Source: CAXSEA01 sp964235675 (GTDB lineage: Bacteria; Armatimonadota; Armatimonadia; Armatimonadales; Capsulimonadaceae). From it: a DNA stretch of 14,746 bases. The notes below the pieces were generated by a model. The model saw only the letters and a list, made by a program, of their open reading frames with translations. It searched no databases and had not been told where the DNA came from. The position numbers and the translations under genes were made by a program. Below, in pieces: positions 12,915 through 14,746 of this stretch. The DNA lies in assembly GCA_964235675.1 (NCBI GenBank), contig CAXSEA010000069.1, positions 1-14,746 on the forward strand, given 5' to 3'. Position 1 is the stretch's first letter. Each line of letters begins with the position of its first letter.

Positions 12915-13817
12915 CTACGCGCTTTCCACCCGCCCTAAGAACTCTTCCACCACCTGTAAATAGCGCTCCGTCTCTTCGATGTGGGGGGTGTGGGAGCTGT
13001 TTTCGAAGAGGGTCCATTCGGAGTTGGGGATGCCTTTGTGGACGGTTTCGGCGATGAGGGGCGTGGCTTCGTCATGGCGGCCGGAGAGGACCAGCGTAGG
13101 GACGGCGATTTCGGAGAGGCGGTGGCGGATGTCCCAGTTTTTGAGGCGGCCGACGACGTAGAACTCGGAGGGGCCGTTCATGGTGTGGTAGACCTCGGGG
13201 TCGGCGGTCATCTGGGCGATGGTGCGGTTGATGGAGTCGGGGAACGGGACCACGCGGCAAAGGTGGCGCTCGTAGTAGACGTTCACCGCCGCCTCATACT
13301 CGGGGGTGTCGGTGGTGCCGGCTTGCTCGTGCTCGGTGAGGGCGCGCTGGACGTCTTCGGGGAGTTCCGTGCGCAGGCGGTTGGCTTCTTCGACCCACTG
13401 GGTCATGGAGGCGGGGGAGTTGGCGACGATCAGGCTAGCGAGGCCGTCAGGATTGGTCAAGGCGTACTCCATGCCGAGCATCCCGCCCCATGACTGGCCG
13501 AGGATATGGACTTGCTTGAGGCCGAGCGCGTCGCGGACGGCGGCCACTTCCTCCACGAACAGCGGCACATGCCATAAATCGCGGTTGTGGGGATGGTCCG
13601 ATAGGCCGCAGCCGAGTTGGTCGTAGAAAATCACCGGGCGTCCGGTTTCGGCGATTCCGGCGATGGACTCCACGTAATCGTGCGCCATGCCGGGACCGCC
13701 GTGCAGCACCAGGAGCGGGAGCTTGCCGGGGGCGGGGTTATCTAAGTCGCCGACGATCCGGTACCAATCCTGGTAGCCGTGGAAAGGGAGCTTGCCTTCG
13801 GTGATGGGGAGTTGCAT
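12915..13817 (-). CDS. Proline iminopeptidase-family alpha/beta hydrolase (peptidase S33)
   Basis: The 300-residue hydrolase has the S33 hallmarks: HGGPG oxyanion motif (39-43), FYDQLGCGLSD (64-74), nucleophile elbow GQSWGG with S109, acid D249 in SGRHDEATP and H276 in ENSSHTPHIEE. Length and motifs fit the cytoplasmic proline iminopeptidase/tricorn-interacting-factor F1 group, which releases N-terminal residues from short peptides or amides. Exact specificity cannot be told. The ATG at 13817 lacks a Shine-Dalgarno. A TAAACT box six bases before it could make the message leaderless (weak). An IS element is inserted 55 bp upstream of the start. Confidence 0.9.
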   Translation of the reverse strand: MQLPITEGKLPFHGYQDWYRIVGDLDNPAPGKLPLLVLHGGPGMAHDYVESIAGIAETGRPVIFYDQLGCGLSDHPHNRDLWHVPLFVEEVAAVRDALGLKQVHILGQSWGGMLGMEYALTNPDGLASLIVANSPASMTQWVEEANRLRTELPEDVQRALTEHEQAGTTDTPEYEAAVNVYYERHLCRVVPFPDSINRTIAQMTADPEVYHTMNGPSEFYVVGRLKNWDIRHRLSEIAVPTLVLSGRHDEATPLIAETVHKGIPNSEWTLFENSSHTPHIEETERYLQVVEEFLGRVESA

Positions 13818-13910
13818 GGGGAAAGTTTACCCATGACGGAACCCATCCGGCGCTCCGCGCCACCTTCCCTTTAGAGGGTTTAGAAAAAGTCATTTGGGTA
13901 GAGTTTTTGC

Positions 13911-14363
13911 ATGCAATCGCGGCTTTACCCAACCAGTTTCACCGATACGCAATGGTCAATTATCGAGCCCTACATGCCTGCTGCCAAGACACATGGCCGT
14001 ACTGGCAGACCTCGTCTGCACAACTACCGGGACATTATCAATGGTATCTTCTACGTTCTTCGGACGGGTTGCCCGTGGGATATGATGCCAAACGACCTCC
14101 CGCCTTGGACTACTTGCCAGCATTATTTTAGTTTTTGGAAACTTAACGGCACATGGCAGAAAATACACGACGCACTGCACGAGAAGCTCAGAATCAAAGA
14201 CGGCCGGGAGCCTCTCGCCTCAGCCGCCGTGATCGATTCGCAAACCGTGAAGTCGGCTAAAAAAGGGGGGCTCAAGGACCCAACGCTTCTGGCTTTGATG
14301 CGGGCAAGCACATCTTCGGACGCAAGCGACATATTCTTGTTGACACGCAAGGATTGCTGTTGA
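13911..14363 (+). CDS. IS5-family transposase, upstream frame (ORF A)
   Basis: The 150-codon frame gives the N-terminal DUF4096-type domain of IS5 transposases (SFTDTQWSIIEPYMP...GRPRLHNYRDIINGIFYVLRTGCPWDMMP). It reaches the first catalytic aspartate, D109, in IDSQTVKSAKKGG. After KKGG the frame loses homology (LKDPTLLALMRAS...), because the true continuation is in the -1 frame. The change of frame coincides with A6G6 at 14259-14270. Confidence 0.88.
   Translation: MQSRLYPTSFTDTQWSIIEPYMPAAKTHGRTGRPRLHNYRDIINGIFYVLRTGCPWDMMPNDLPPWTTCQHYFSFWKLNGTWQKIHDALHEKLRIKDGREPLASAAVIDSQTVKSAKKGGLKDPTLLALMRASTSSDASDIFLLTRKDCC
14259..14270 (+). promoter_or_regulatory. A6G6 slippery site for -1 frame change
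   Basis: Codons AAA AAA GGG GGG in the upstream frame are followed by C. Slipping back one base on either homopolymer yields the transposase continuation. Either ribosomal frameshifting or polymerase slippage would serve. This is a common expression control in IS elements with two overlapping frames. Confidence 0.65.
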
Positions 14364-14728
14364 GCGTTGTCGTTCATTCCGCCGGGGTCCAAGACGCGGC
14401 AGGCGCAAAGCTTGTTTTTGAGCGGTGCTTCCAGCAAAAGCTCGCGCCTCACGTCCAGCATATCTGGGCTGATGCTGGATACCAAGGACAACCGCTTGCC
14501 AGCTTCGCCAAAGAGCAGCTTGGCGGCTGCCACCTGGAAATCGTTCATAAATCCAAAGATCAAAAAGGCTTTGTCATACTACCGCGACACTGGGTAGTAG
14601 AGCGCACTTTCGCTTGGCTAGGCAACTACCGCAGGCTTATAAGAGACTATGACCGATTCGCCAGCACCACCGAAGCATTCATCTATATCGCCATGACTCA
14701 CCTCATGCTCAAAAGACTTGCGCTATGA
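14270..14728 (+). CDS. IS5-family transposase, downstream frame (ORF B)
   Basis: From 14270 the -1 frame reads AQGPNASGFDAGKHIFGRKR..., the expected continuation of the transposase. It carries the second aspartate in IWADAGYQG and the glutamate in HWVVERTFAWL, completing the DDE triad, and ends LMLKRLAL. Joined at the A6G6 run, the product would be about 272 residues, normal for the group. It has no good start of its own, so it is made by slippage or is dead if slippage does not occur. Confidence 0.85.
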   Translation, partial: AQGPNASGFDAGKHIFGRKRHILVDTQGLLLSVVVHSAGVQDAAGAKLVFERCFQQKLAPHVQHIWADAGYQGQPLASFAKEQLGGCHLEIVHKSKDQKGFVILPRHWVVERTFAWLGNYRRLIRDYDRFASTTEAFIYIAMTHLMLKRLAL

Positions 14729-14746
14729 CTTTTTCTAAACCCTCTT

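Larger units (their letters stand above)
13873..14745 (+). mobile_element. Complete IS5-superfamily insertion sequence
   Basis: Perfect 21-bp terminal inverted repeats at 13873-13893 and 14725-14745 (AGAGGGTTTAGAAAAAGTCA...) enclose a two-frame DDE transposase. The length of about 870 bp fits IS5-family members of the IS427/IS1031 type. The left flank reads TTA, and the right end reads TT before the window stops. A short T(N)A-type target duplication is possible but cannot be confirmed. The intact ends suggest a recent insertion. The transposase stop codon lies within the right repeat. Confidence 0.92.

Overview
The window is a GC-rich bacterial chromosome segment carrying ordinary sigma70-like promoters, at least one probably leaderless gene and large spacers filled by hairpin repeats. 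The host cannot be named from sequence alone. A soil-type bacterium with a Ro60 orthologue and many mobile repeats is plausible, and Armatimonadota (Capsulimonas-like) is one low-confidence guess.

Region 1 (1-2187) is a Ro ribonucleoprotein locus and the most interesting part. The Rsr gene (bacterial Ro60: TROVE plus vWA domains) is preceded by about 490 bp of tandem noncoding RNA modules. At least four carry the hallmark Ro-binding helix: GGGTCG with a bulged C, a downstream GTTATC, and a 3' strand of the type CTTATCCG. One of the four (376-483) has a tRNA-like D-arm/T-arm module, as in YrlA-type Y RNAs. The first (1-130) is unusual: a nearly complete tRNA cloverleaf with anticodon GUU has a circularly permuted Ro-binding hairpin inserted in the 5' strand of its anticodon stem. 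A strong intrinsic terminator separates the array from rsr, so rsr is probably expressed by read-through.

Region 2 (2188-8285) holds small regulator/enzyme units: a divergent SDR/TetR pair with two matching operators, an nmrA-like/cupin operon divergent from a LysR regulator, and an MFS (ACS-type) transporter. Four copies of a multi-hairpin cloverleaf-like repeat sit at gene ends (2188-2378, 3870-4047, 6651-6822, 8051-8216). They share stems and paired outer arms that look like opposing terminators. Two copies share 110 identical bases.

Region 3 (8286-12885) encodes exported proteins. One is a 633-residue secreted protein with two diverged halves and QW-like DGSFG motifs. Divergent from it is a secreted GH18 chitinase-family enzyme, overlapped by 7 nt with a membrane-anchored beta-propeller protein.

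Region 4 (12915-14746) has a proline-iminopeptidase-family hydrolase and a complete IS5-superfamily element. The element has 21-bp perfect terminal repeats, and its transposase is split by a -1 frame change at an A6G6 slippery run.
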